Below are positions 53,921 to 62,715 of a stretch of 64,000 nucleotides of DNA, one piece after another; the stretch's first letter is position 1, and each line of letters starts with the position of its first letter. Below the pieces are notes generated by a model. The model was given only the letters and a program-made list of their open reading frames with translations. It had not been told where the DNA came from and searched no databases. Origin of the DNA: an uncultured beta proteobacterium (GTDB taxonomy: Bacteria; Pseudomonadota; Gammaproteobacteria; Burkholderiales; Burkholderiaceae_C); assembly GCA_903869595.1 (NCBI GenBank), contig CAIPZV010000006.1, forward strand, positions 62,001 to 126,000, given 5' to 3'. Made by a program: the position numbers and the translations under genes.

Positions 53921-55657
53921 TCAGGTCTTTTTCGCGGTTTGCGGATTAAGCATGGTAATGCGTCCGCTCTCCGTGCCCGCTGTCTCGTCAATGACAGCGT
54001 TGATCAGGGTAGGTTGCCCGCTTGCGATAGCGGCTTCCATCGCCTCTTGCAATTGGGCCGGGGTGGTGGCTTGTACGCCCACCCCACCAAAAGCTTCCAT
54101 CATTTTGTCATAGCGCGCGCCCTTGACGAAAACCGTGGGCGCCACGTCCTCGCCGCCTGATGCGTTGACGTCGGTGCCGCGATACACCCCGTTGTTGTTG
54201 AACACCACCACGCAGATAGGCAGGTGGTAGCGGCAAATCGTCTCCACCTCCATGCCGCTAAAGCCAAAGGCGCTATCGCCCTCGATGGCAATCACCGGTT
54301 TGCCTGTCACCACGGCGGCGGCCACGGCAAAGCCCATGCCTATGCCCATGATGCCCCAGGTGCCCACGTCCAGGCGCTTGCGCGGTTGGTACATATCCAC
54401 AATGCTGCGGGTGAAGTCCAAGGTGTTGGCGCCTTCGTTGACCAGCATCGCGTCCGGGTGCGCCTTGACCACGGCGCGCACCGCGCTCAGGGCGCTGTGG
54501 AAGTTCATGGGCGAGGGGTTTTTCGCCAGCGTCTCGGCCATCTTGGCTTGGTTGGCGTCGCGCTTGCTAAACACCGGGCCAGTCCAGTCCGCCGGGGCCT
54601 TGGGCCAGTGGCTGCCCATGCCCGCCACCAGCGCAGCCACGCAAGAACCAATGTCGCCTACCAGCGGCGCGGCAATGGCCACATTGCTGTCCATCTCGGT
54701 GGGCGAGATATCTATTTGTATGAACTGTTTGCCCGTGGGCGCGCCCCAGGTCTTGCCCTTGCCGTGCGAAAGCAGCCAGTTCAGGCGCGCGCCGATCAGC
54801 AGCACCACGTCCGACTCGGCCAACACATACGAGCGCGCCGCCGAGGCGCACTGCGCGTGGGTATCGGGCAGCAAGCCCTTGGCCATGGACATGGGCAAAT
54901 AGGGGATGCCCGAAGTCTCCACGAGCGCGCGGATGTCGGCGTCGGCCTGCGCATAAGCCGCGCCCTTGCCCAGCAAAATCAGTGGGCGCTTGGCGCCTTT
55001 GAGCAGGTCTAAGGCGCGCGCCACTGCTTCGGGGGCGGGAATCTGGCGCGGCGCTGGGTCCACCACCTTAATGAGTGAGGCCGCGCCCTTGGCCGCGTCC
55101 ATGGTCTGGGCAAATAGCTTGGCCGGCAAATCTAGGTACACGCCGCCGGGACGGCCCGACAAGGCCGAGCGGATGGCCCGCGCAATGCCCACGCCAATGT
55201 CCTCGGCGTGCAGCACCCGAAAGGCGGCTTTGCACAAAGGCTTGGCAATCGCCAATTGGTCCATCTCTTCGTAATCGCCTTGCTGCAAATCCACAATCTC
55301 GCGCTCGCTAGAGCCGCTAATCAAAATCATCGGAAAGCAATTGGTCGTGGCATTGGCCAGCGCCGTCAGGCCATTCAAAAAGCCCGGCGCAGATACGGTC
55401 AGGCAAATGCCCGGCTTTTGCGTCAAAAAGCCCGCCGCAGCTGCGGCATTGCCCGCGTGCTGCTCGTGGCGGAACGAGATCACCCGCATGCCTTGCCCCT
55501 GCGCCATGCGCGTCAGGTCGGTAATCGGGATGCCCGGCAGGCCAAAGATGGTGTCGATGCCATTGAGCTTGAGGGCATCGATCACTAAATGGAAACCGTC
55601 GGTTTGTGCGCCGGAATCGGCAACGGCGTGGTTTTCTTGGGGGCTGCTGGCAGTCAT
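53921..55657 (-). CDS. oxc: Oxalyl-CoA decarboxylase
   Basis: 578 residues, a thiamine-diphosphate enzyme. N-terminal [31 protein letters not shown] contains the pyrimidine-domain glutamate-to-hydrophobic change usual for Oxc, and [16 protein letters not shown] the HEQ segment. The ThDP motif begins [11 protein letters not shown] and continues to the NNNG end (near 470-500). It decarboxylates oxalyl-CoA to formyl-CoA. It is the first gene of the oxalate operon. Confidence 0.95.
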   Translation of the reverse strand: MTASSPQENHAVADSGAQTDGFHLVIDALKLNGIDTIFGLPGIPITDLTRMAQGQGMRVISFRHEQHAGNAAAAAGFLTQKPGICLTVSAPGFLNGLTALANATTNCFPMILISGSSEREIVDLQQGDYEEMDQLAIAKPLCKAAFRVLHAEDIGVGIARAIRSALSGRPGGVYLDLPAKLFAQTMDAAKGAASLIKVVDPAPRQIPAPEAVARALDLLKGAKRPLILLGKGAAYAQADADIRALVETSGIPYLPMSMAKGLLPDTHAQCASAARSYVLAESDVVLLIGARLNWLLSHGKGKTWGAPTGKQFIQIDISPTEMDSNVAIAAPLVGDIGSCVAALVAGMGSHWPKAPADWTGPVFSKRDANQAKMAETLAKNPSPMNFHSALSAVRAVVKAHPDAMLVNEGANTLDFTRSIVDMYQPRKRLDVGTWGIMGIGMGFAVAAAVVTGKPVIAIEGDSAFGFSGMEVETICRYHLPICVVVFNNNGVYRGTDVNASGGEDVAPTVFVKGARYDKMMEAFGGVGVQATTPAQLQEAMEAAIASGQPTLINAVIDETAGTESGRITMLNPQTAKKT

Positions 55658-56005
55658 AAACGGGCTCCTTGAAGTCTTAGGTGGCGCGGTTTTTCACCGG
55701 CTGTTCTTCGCACATTACTCCCTGGCCTGGGGCCTGCATTCCCAGCCACGCCAGGCCGCTTGCGGCCTTGGTACAAGGCGCAGCCCTTGGAGCTACGAAT
55801 TCAGCCTGTGAAATTCACTCTCGCATAGTAGGCTCTTGCGCGGCAAATTTCGAGAGGGTAAATACCTAGACGGGGGCGGTTTGAGCCACTTGGACGCCTC
55901 CCTTAAACTGCCCGCATGGACCGTCAAACTGCTTTAACCCAGGTCTGCCAAGCCCTAGGCGTTCGCTTGGTTGCACAGCCAGGACCTGCTCCGGTCTGAC
56001 GCACC
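55658..56005. other. 348-base intergenic region between oxc and ureD
   Basis: Divergent control region. It contains the perfect palindrome AGGCCGC-TT-GCGGCCT (55753-55768), a longer dyad CTCTCG (55818-55823) / CGAGAG (55851-55856), and a weak AGGGT-AAA-TACCT element (55855-55867) that recalls the palindromes upstream of the liv and urtA genes. A 27-codon plus-strand reading frame (55916-55999, starting MDRQTALTQV) ends 6 bases before ureD; it has no recognised relatives and no clear ribosome site. I see no other gene. Confidence 0.5.
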
Positions 56006-56836
56006 ATGCCCTGGAACGCCAGCCTCCAACTCGACTACGCCTTAGAACAAGGGCGCAACGTCGCACGCCATAAGCACAGCGGGCCTTTGCGCATTTTGCA
56101 AAGCCTGTACCCGGAAGGCGATGCGGTCTGCCACAACGTGCTGGTGCATCCGCCGGGCGGACTGGTCGGGGGCGATACGCTGGAGTTAGGCATCCACGCC
56201 GCCGCAGGCAGCCATGGCTTGATGACCACGCCAGGCGCCACCCGTTTTTACCGCGCGGAAGATGCCCCGGCCCGCCAGATCACGCGGCTGCGGCTAGACG
56301 AAGGCGCGCGCTTGGAATGGCTACCGCAGGAGACACTGTGCTACAGCGGCTGCCGCGCTGAAAACACCCTGTCCATGGAGATTGCGCCCGGCGCCGAACT
56401 CATGGGCTGGGACATCACTGCGCTAGGCCTGCCGCACGCCGGTCTGCCTTTTGAAAGCGGCTATGTGCAGCAGCAATTGCAATGGCCGGGCGTTTGGTTG
56501 GAGCGCGCCCGCTTGGCTGCGGACGACGCGCTGCTGATGCAAGGCCGCGCCGGCCTGGACGGCTTGCGCTGCACCGCCACGCTCTACCTGGCCTGCGGTA
56601 CAGCGCTTACCCGCGCTGCCAAAGAGGCTGCGCTCGACGCCGCGCGCGCGCTAATTGCCGACCACCGCCTGTCCGCCAGCGCGGGCGCTACCAGCCCGAA
56701 CCCGCACACCGTGCTGGTGCGCGTCTTGTCCGACCAGGTGGAGCCCACGGTGCAATTGCTGCGCGCCATCCGCCTGGCTTGGCGCCAAGCGCACTGGCAA
56801 CTGTCCGCCGCAGCGCCGCGTATTTGGGCGATGTAG
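56006..56836 (+). CDS. ureD: Urease accessory protein UreD
   Basis: 276 residues. Motifs PLRILQSLYPEGD, HNVLVHPPGGLVGGD, TTPGATRFYR and LEWLPQETLCYSGC are the usual UreD landmarks. UreD is the scaffold that joins UreF and UreG on the urease apoenzyme during nickel insertion. The structural genes ureABC and the other accessories are not in this window, and ureD points against urtEDCBA with only 9 bases between the stop codons. It appears intact. No strong ribosome site precedes the ATG. Confidence 0.92.
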   Translation: MPWNASLQLDYALEQGRNVARHKHSGPLRILQSLYPEGDAVCHNVLVHPPGGLVGGDTLELGIHAAAGSHGLMTTPGATRFYRAEDAPARQITRLRLDEGARLEWLPQETLCYSGCRAENTLSMEIAPGAELMGWDITALGLPHAGLPFESGYVQQQLQWPGVWLERARLAADDALLMQGRAGLDGLRCTATLYLACGTALTRAAKEAALDAARALIADHRLSASAGATSPNPHTVLVRVLSDQVEPTVQLLRAIRLAWRQAHWQLSAAAPRIWAM

Positions 56837-56845
56837 CCTAGCGGC

Positions 56846-57538
56846 CTAAATCGCCACCAGTTCCCGTACCCCATCTATTTCCATATTGCTACCGCGCCCC
56901 TGGGCCAACACCGAGCCGCGTTCCATGACGATGTAGTTGTCGGCCAGTTCGCGGGCGAAGTCGTAGTACTGCTCCACCAGCACAATCGCCATCGCGCCTT
57001 GGTCCGCCAGCTTACGGATGACGCGGCCTATGTCTTTGATGATGCTCGGCTGTATACCCTCGGTCGGTTCGTCCAGCACCAGCACTTTGGGGCCTGCGGC
57101 CAGCGCGCGGCCAATGGCCAGTTGTTGTTGCTGCCCACCCGAGAGGTCGCCGCCCCGGCGCTTGCGCATCTCATGCAACACCGGAAACCATTCAAATATT
57201 TCTTGCGGCAGCGGCGTGCCTGCGGGCTTACCGGCCAGTCCCATCAGCAGGTTTTCTTCCACCGTCAGGCGCGCAAAAATTTCGCGGCCCTGCGGTACAT
57301 AGCCCAGGCCAGCGCGGGCGCGTTCATAGGGCGTGGCTTTTTCCAAAGCCTGCCCGCCCAGCGCGATGCTGCCGGTGCGAATCGGCACCAGGCCCATCAG
57401 GGATTTGAGCAGCGTGGTCTTGCCTACGCCATTGCGCCCCAGCACCACGGTAATTTGCCCGGCCTCTGCTTGCAAATCTACGTCCCGCAAAATATGCGAG
57501 CCGCCGTAATACTGGTTCACGCCTGTCATCGAGAGCAT
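56846..57538 (-). CDS. urtE: Urea ABC transporter ATPase UrtE
   Basis: 230 residues. Starts MLSMTGVNQYYGGSHILR; Walker A GRNGVGKTT, signature LSGGQQQQL and Walker B VLVLDEPTEGIQPS are complete, and the last motif is the UrtE form. It pairs with UrtD at the cytoplasmic side. It lies 4 bases after urtD and converges with ureD. Confidence 0.95.
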   Translation of the reverse strand: MLSMTGVNQYYGGSHILRDVDLQAEAGQITVVLGRNGVGKTTLLKSLMGLVPIRTGSIALGGQALEKATPYERARAGLGYVPQGREIFARLTVEENLLMGLAGKPAGTPLPQEIFEWFPVLHEMRKRRGGDLSGGQQQQLAIGRALAAGPKVLVLDEPTEGIQPSIIKDIGRVIRKLADQGAMAIVLVEQYYDFARELADNYIVMERGSVLAQGRGSNMEIDGVRELVAI

Positions 57539-57542
57539 GGCC

Positions 57543-58424
57543 TTACCTTCCTAAATAGACTTCGATCACGCGTTCGTCGGTCTGCACCTGCGCTAGCGTG
57601 CCTTGCGCCAGCACCGCGCCTTCGCACAGCACGGTCACCGTGTCCGAGATGGCTTTAATAAACGCCATGTCGTGTTCCACCACCACCAGCGAGTGCTTGC
57701 CCTTGAGGCTTAAAAACAATTCGGCGGTGCGCTCGGTTTCCTGGTCCGTCATACCGGCTACCGGCTCGTCCAGCAGCAAGAGCTTGGGCTCTTGGGTTAG
57801 CAGCATGCCAATTTCCAGCCACTGCTTTTGTCCGTGGCTTAGCAAGCCGGCCTGGCGCGTCAGGCTGTCTTGCAGGGCAATGGTTTCCAGCACTTCGCAC
57901 AAGCGCTCGGACTGCGCGGCGCTGCGTTGAAAGCGCAAAGAACTGGCCACATCTTTGCGCATGGACATGGCTAGCTCCAGGTTTTCAAACACGCTGAGGT
58001 TTTCAAACACGGTGGGTTTTTGAAACTTGCGGCCAATGCCCAGGCTAGCGATCTCGGGCTCGTTGTAGCGCAGCAGGTCGATGGTGCTGCCAAAGTACAC
58101 CGTGCCGCTATCGGGCCGGGTTTTACCGGTGATGATGTCCATCATCGTCGTCTTGCCCGCGCCATTGGGCCCGATGATGCAGCGCAGCTCGCCCGGGGCA
58201 ATATCGAGCGATAAATTGTTAATCGCTTTAAAGCCGTCAAAGCTTACGCTCACGTCTTCTAAGTAGAGGATGCGTCCGTGCGTCAGGTCCAGCTCGGCAC
58301 CGGCGCGCAGGCGGCCTATGCCTGCGCTGCGCCCGCCCGATGCGGTCTGTGCTTTGCCCGCATCCATGGTTTGCAGCCGCGCTTGCATACGGGCTGCGCC
58401 TTGTTCTAAAAGCTCGGGTGTCAT
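57543..58424 (-). CDS. urtD: Urea ABC transporter ATPase UrtD
   Basis: About 293 residues from the ATG at 58424, which overlaps the urtC stop by 4 bases (the frame is open to 58622, but that is inside urtC). Walker A GPNGAGKTT and Walker B LLLLDEPVAGM are complete; the signature reads LSHGQKQWLE, as is usual for UrtD. An N-terminal extension of about 60 residues precedes the ATPase domain. Confidence 0.95.
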   Translation of the reverse strand: MTPELLEQGAARMQARLQTMDAGKAQTASGGRSAGIGRLRAGAELDLTHGRILYLEDVSVSFDGFKAINNLSLDIAPGELRCIIGPNGAGKTTMMDIITGKTRPDSGTVYFGSTIDLLRYNEPEIASLGIGRKFQKPTVFENLSVFENLELAMSMRKDVASSLRFQRSAAQSERLCEVLETIALQDSLTRQAGLLSHGQKQWLEIGMLLTQEPKLLLLDEPVAGMTDQETERTAELFLSLKGKHSLVVVEHDMAFIKAISDTVTVLCEGAVLAQGTLAQVQTDERVIEVYLGR

Positions 58425-59524
58425 GCGCCACCCCGCTTGCGTTGTTGCAGCAAGCCCACTACGCCTTGCGGCAGGTAGAGCGTCACCCCGATAAACAAGG
58501 CGCCCAAAAAGTAGAGCCAAAACTCGGGGTAGGCAACGGTGAGCCAGCTCTTGGCGCCGTTGACCAAAAACGCGCCGATGATGGGCCCGATCAGCGTCGC
58601 GCGCCCGCCCACTGCGGTCCACACGGCAATCTCAATCGAATTGGCCGGGCTCATTTCGCTGGGGTTGATGATGCCCACTTGCATCACATACAGCGCACCG
58701 GCTATGCCGCACAGCACGGCCGAAAGCGTCCAGATCGCCAGCTTGTAGCCCAGCGGCGAATAGCCGCTAAACATCAACCGCGACTCGGCATCGCGTATCG
58801 CTTGCAGCACCCGCCCGAACTTAGAGCGCACCACCCAGCGCGCCAGCAAAAAGCTGCCCAGCAGCACCAGCGCGGTAATCACAAACAGCGTCATGCGCAT
58901 CGACGGCGTTGCGATTGGTATGTCCGCAAAGCGCTTGAAATCGGTAAAACCATTGTTGCCGCCAAAGCCTGTCTCGTTACGGAAAAAAAGCAGCATGGCG
59001 GCAAAGGTCAGCGCCTGGGTAATGATAGAAAAATACACCCCTTTGATGCGCGAGCGAAAAGCAAAAAACCCAAACACCAAGGCCACCAACGCCGGCACCA
59101 GCGGCACCAACATCAGGGTTGCCCACAAGTTGTCTGACAAAGCCCAATGCCAAGGCAAAGTCTTCCAATCCAGAAACACCATAAAGTCTGGCAGCGGGCT
59201 TTTGTAATTGCCGTCTAGCCCGATCTGGCGCATCAGGTACATGCCCATCACATAGCCGCCCAGCGCAAAAAACAAACCGTGGCCCAGGCTGAGGATGCCG
59301 GTGTAGCCCCAGATCAAATCCATGGCCAGCGCGCACAGCGCGTAACACATGATCTTGCCCACCAGCGCCACCGCAAAATCACTCAGGTGCCAGATGCTGC
59401 CCGCAGGCACCCACAAATTAAGCAGCGGCGCCAGGCCGCACAAAAGCACTAGGCAGGCCAGCCAGGCGCTCCAGCCGCTGCGTGACAACAGGGCCGGGCT
59501 TTGGGGAAGGCTTAGCGCGCTCAT
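58421..59524 (-). CDS. urtC: Urea ABC transporter permease UrtC
   Basis: 367 residues with about ten hydrophobic segments. The motif LIWGYTGILSLGHGLFFALGG is typical, followed by GFGGNNGFTDF, the UrtC-specific loop. It forms the membrane channel together with UrtB. Overlaps urtB and urtD by 4 bases each. Confidence 0.95.
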   Translation of the reverse strand: MSALSLPQSPALLSRSGWSAWLACLVLLCGLAPLLNLWVPAGSIWHLSDFAVALVGKIMCYALCALAMDLIWGYTGILSLGHGLFFALGGYVMGMYLMRQIGLDGNYKSPLPDFMVFLDWKTLPWHWALSDNLWATLMLVPLVPALVALVFGFFAFRSRIKGVYFSIITQALTFAAMLLFFRNETGFGGNNGFTDFKRFADIPIATPSMRMTLFVITALVLLGSFLLARWVVRSKFGRVLQAIRDAESRLMFSGYSPLGYKLAIWTLSAVLCGIAGALYVMQVGIINPSEMSPANSIEIAVWTAVGGRATLIGPIIGAFLVNGAKSWLTVAYPEFWLYFLGALFIGVTLYLPQGVVGLLQQRKRGGA

Positions 59525-61134
59525 GCGTCTGCGCTCCGGCCCTTGAGGGCAAAAATACCTTGCGGGCGTTTTTGGATAAAGATGATGATGAACAACAGCA
59601 CCGCAATCTTGGCCAGCACCGCGCCCGTCAGGCCTTCTAAAAACTTATTGATCACGCCCAGGCCCAGCGCCGCCAGCACGGTGCCTGCCAATTGGCCCAC
59701 GCCGCCCAACACCACCACCATAAACGCATCGACGATATAGCTTTGCCCTAGGTCTGGCCCCACGTTGCCGATCTGGCTCAGCGCACATCCGGCCAGCCCG
59801 GCAATACCCGAACCCAGCGCAAACGCATAGGTATCCACCCGCGCGGTATGCACACCCATGCAGGCGGCGATAGGCCGGTTTTGCGTCACGGCGCGCACAA
59901 ACAAACCCAGCCGGGTTTTGCTGATCAAGAGCGCTACCGCCAACAAGACGGTGAGCGCAAACGCAATGATGATGATGCGGTTGTAGGGCAGGGCCAGGTT
60001 GCCCATCAGCTGCACGCCGCCGCTCATCCACGAGGGGTTTTCTACGCCCACGTTTTGCGCGCCAAACACGCTGCGTACCGCTTGCATCAGTACCAGGCTG
60101 ATGCCCCAGGTGGCCAGCAAAGTCTCTAAAGGCCGGCCATATAAATGGCGTATCACGCTGCGCTCCAGCAGCGCGCCCACCAGCGCCGACACCATAAACG
60201 CCACCGGCACGCTGGCCAGCAAATACCAGTCAAAGGCGCCGGGCAGGTACTGGCGAAACAAGGCTTGCACCACATAGGTGGCATAGGCGCCCACCATCAT
60301 CAGCTCGCCATGCGCCATATTGATCACACCCATCAGGCCATAGGTAATCGCTAGGCCCAGCGCCACCAGCAGCAAGATCGAGCCCAGGCTGATACCGCTA
60401 AAAATCGCGCCCAGACGGTCGCCCCAGGCCAGGCGTTTTTGCACCGCTACCAGGCTTTTGCGCAAAGCCTGGCGCACATTGGCATCGGACTCAGCGGCCA
60501 GACGTTCTTGCAGCAAGGTTTGCGTGGCCGCTTGGGCGCTGGCGCCCATCAGTTCGGCAGCGGCCAAGCGCTTGGCCGGGTCTTCGCTACCCAGCAAGGC
60601 CGCTGCGCGCAACAGGTTCAGGCTATCGCGGATGTTGCCATCGCTCTCTTTGGCAATCGCGTTGTCAATCAGCGGCAATTGCGCCTCGCTCACCTGGCCT
60701 TGCAAGGCCTTGACGGCAGCGCGGCGCACTGCAGTATCCGGGCTGAGCAATTGCAGAGCGGACAAAGCGTTGTCTATCTCGCCCCGCAAGCGGTTGTTCA
60801 CCATCGCGTCTTCGGCGGACTGCAGCGCGTCGGTGGCAATGGGCAGCGGGCTGCCATCGGTGGGGCTGACGGGTTTGCCCTCGCGCAGCACCACGGGCTT
60901 ACCGGCCACGATCTTGACCGTGCCATCGGCCAAGGCTTGCAAAAAAATCAGGGTGGCTTCGTCAGGGCTTTGTACGGCGGCCTGCAAGGCGGCAATACGG
61001 CTGTCGGCTTCGCCGATGGCGATGGACTGGGCTTGTTCGCCCGTTAAAGCATGTGCACTCATTGCCAATGTCTGGCTGCACAGGAACACCAGCAGAACGC
61101 GGCTCCATCGGTCAATTACATGCATGCGTTCCAC
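59521..61134 (-). CDS. urtB: Urea ABC transporter permease UrtB
   Basis: 537 residues. A signal peptide and a helical periplasmic region of about 210 residues with HEAT-like pairs (residues 30-240) precede the permease domain, as in other UrtB proteins. The domain begins with LVALGLAITYGLMGVINMAHGE. The ATG at 61125 is an alternative start. It follows urtA after about 66 bases. Confidence 0.94.
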   Translation of the reverse strand: MERMHVIDRWSRVLLVFLCSQTLAMSAHALTGEQAQSIAIGEADSRIAALQAAVQSPDEATLIFLQALADGTVKIVAGKPVVLREGKPVSPTDGSPLPIATDALQSAEDAMVNNRLRGEIDNALSALQLLSPDTAVRRAAVKALQGQVSEAQLPLIDNAIAKESDGNIRDSLNLLRAAALLGSEDPAKRLAAAELMGASAQAATQTLLQERLAAESDANVRQALRKSLVAVQKRLAWGDRLGAIFSGISLGSILLLVALGLAITYGLMGVINMAHGELMMVGAYATYVVQALFRQYLPGAFDWYLLASVPVAFMVSALVGALLERSVIRHLYGRPLETLLATWGISLVLMQAVRSVFGAQNVGVENPSWMSGGVQLMGNLALPYNRIIIIAFALTVLLAVALLISKTRLGLFVRAVTQNRPIAACMGVHTARVDTYAFALGSGIAGLAGCALSQIGNVGPDLGQSYIVDAFMVVVLGGVGQLAGTVLAALGLGVINKFLEGLTGAVLAKIAVLLFIIIFIQKRPQGIFALKGRSADA

Positions 61135-61200
61135 TTTCTACAAACTCTCATCGCTGCGAGGTGCAGCCCTGAGCCGCACCCCGCAGTCAGCGCGGCGCGC

Positions 61201-62463
61201 TTACTTCTTCACAGGCTCGTCAGGCTTCTTGTCGTTGCCTTCGATAAACGGAGACCAGGGCTTGGCCTTGACCGGGCCGGGCGTCTTCCACACCACGTTG
61301 AACTGGCCATCGGCTTTCACTTCGCCGATAAACACCGACTTGTGCAAGTGGTGGTTTTTCTCGTCCATCTTGGAGGTAATGCCGCTCGGTGCGGTAAAGG
61401 TTTGGCCGGCCATGGCAGCGATCACTTTGTCCACCTCGGTGGACTTGGCTTTCTCCACTGCTTGCTTCCACATATTGATGCCGATGTAGGTCGCTTCCAT
61501 CGGGTCATTGGTCAAAGGCTTGTCTTTGTGTCCGGCGATGCCCTTGGCCTTAGCGTAGTCAGACCATTTCTTGATGAAGGCGTCGTTGGTCGGGTTCTTG
61601 ATGCTCATGAAATAGTTCCATGCAGCCAAGTGGCCCACCAGCGGCTTGGTGTCCACACCGCGCAGCTCTTCTTCGCCCACCGAGAAAGCCACCACTGGCA
61701 CGTCTTTGGCCTTCAGGCCGGCATTGCCCAGCTCTTTGTAGAAAGGCACGTTGGAGTCGCCGTTGATGGTGGAGACCACAGCGGTCTTGCCACCGGCAGC
61801 AAACTTCTTGATGTCCGCCACGATGGTTTGGTAGTCCGAGTGGCCAAAGGGGGTGTATTTCTCGTCGATGTCGCTGTCTTTCACGCCTTTGGACTTGAGG
61901 TAAGCGCGCAAGATTTTGTTAGTGGTGCGTGGGTACACATAGTCGGTACCCAGCAGCACCCAGCGCTTGGCGCCGCCGCCGTCTTTGCTCATCAGGTAGT
62001 CCACCGCAGGGATGGCTTGCTGGTTGGGCGCAGCGCCGGTGTAGAACACGTTTTTAGACAGCTCTTCGCCTTCGTATTGCACGGGGTAAAACAGCAAGCC
62101 GTTCATCTCTTCCACCACCGGCAACACCGATTTACGGGACACCGAAGTCCAGCAACCAAAGATCACATCGACCTTGTCCTGGCCGAGCAACTGCTTGGTT
62201 TTTTCGGCAAACAAAGGCCAGTTGGAAGCGGGGTCTACCACCACGGCTTCGAGCTTTTTGCCCAGCAGGCCGCCCTTGGCATTTATCTCGTCAATCGCCA
62301 TCAGCACGGTGTCTTTCAACACCGTCTCTGAAATAGCCATGGTGCCTGACAAGCTGTGCAGCACGCCGACTTTGATGGTGTCGCCAGCAAGGGCGGGGAA
62401 TGCGGACAAACCGCTAAGTGCGACGGCAGCGCTAAGCGCCTTGAGCGTAAAACGACGTTGCAT
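61201..62463 (-). CDS. urtA: Urea ABC transporter binding protein UrtA
   Basis: 420 residues from the ATG at 62463, which follows AAGGAAG. The signal peptide ends near ALA-GDTIKVG. The mature protein has VGVLHSLSGTMAISET, GCWTSVSRKSVLPVVEE and YPVQYEGEE, typical of FmdD/UrtA short-chain amide and urea binding proteins. First gene of the urt operon; its control region contains several dyads and a LuxR regulator gene lies upstream. Confidence 0.95.
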   Translation of the reverse strand: MQRRFTLKALSAAVALSGLSAFPALAGDTIKVGVLHSLSGTMAISETVLKDTVLMAIDEINAKGGLLGKKLEAVVVDPASNWPLFAEKTKQLLGQDKVDVIFGCWTSVSRKSVLPVVEEMNGLLFYPVQYEGEELSKNVFYTGAAPNQQAIPAVDYLMSKDGGGAKRWVLLGTDYVYPRTTNKILRAYLKSKGVKDSDIDEKYTPFGHSDYQTIVADIKKFAAGGKTAVVSTINGDSNVPFYKELGNAGLKAKDVPVVAFSVGEEELRGVDTKPLVGHLAAWNYFMSIKNPTNDAFIKKWSDYAKAKGIAGHKDKPLTNDPMEATYIGINMWKQAVEKAKSTEVDKVIAAMAGQTFTAPSGITSKMDEKNHHLHKSVFIGEVKADGQFNVVWKTPGPVKAKPWSPFIEGNDKKPDEPVKK

Positions 62464-62563
62464 GAGAGCTTCCTTAAGTAGTTGAAAAATCCATCCCAAA
62501 CTGCGTGAGTTGCAAGGCAAAAAGCCCTGAAGCACACGCAACGCTGAAACGTGATTCCACTTT

Positions 62564-62575
62564 AGGGTTAACCCT
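62564..62575. promoter_or_regulatory. AGGGTTAACCCT palindrome upstream of urtA
   Basis: A perfect 12-base palindrome about 100 bases upstream of the urtA start. Its core AGGGT-N2-ACCCT is the same as in the palindrome 12 bases upstream of the -35 box of the liv-type operon (36484-36497). A common regulator of the two amide/amino-acid transporters is possible. Confidence 0.5.
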
Positions 62576-62587
62576 CATTTGTTGAAA

Positions 62588-62648
62588 TACGCCGTGTGGC
62601 GTACCGCTTGTATGGGCCGTTGCCAGGGCATATACGTCCTGTGGCGTA
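62588..62648. promoter_or_regulatory. Two direct copies of a TACGCC-N4-GGCGTA dyad upstream of urtA
   Basis: Copy 1, TACGCC-GTGT-GGCGTA (62588-62603), is a perfect inverted repeat. Copy 2, TACGTC-CTGT-GGCGTA (62633-62648), has one mismatch. They are 45 bases apart, about four helical turns, and so on the same DNA face. The TACG...CGTA form suits dimeric LuxR/FixJ-type helix-turn-helix proteins, and such a gene starts the neighbouring unit at 62716-63795. Confidence 0.6.
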
Positions 62649-62715
62649 GCAGGGCCTGAATACGCATAAATGGATGGGCGCAAGGTCCTGCCCCTGGACG
62701 CATACATGGACATGC

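Noticed and set aside
62463..62563. Possible sigma-54 promoter before urtA (GGGCTTTTTGCCTTGC)
   Set aside because: The distance between the GG and GC elements is one base too long for a -24/-12 promoter.
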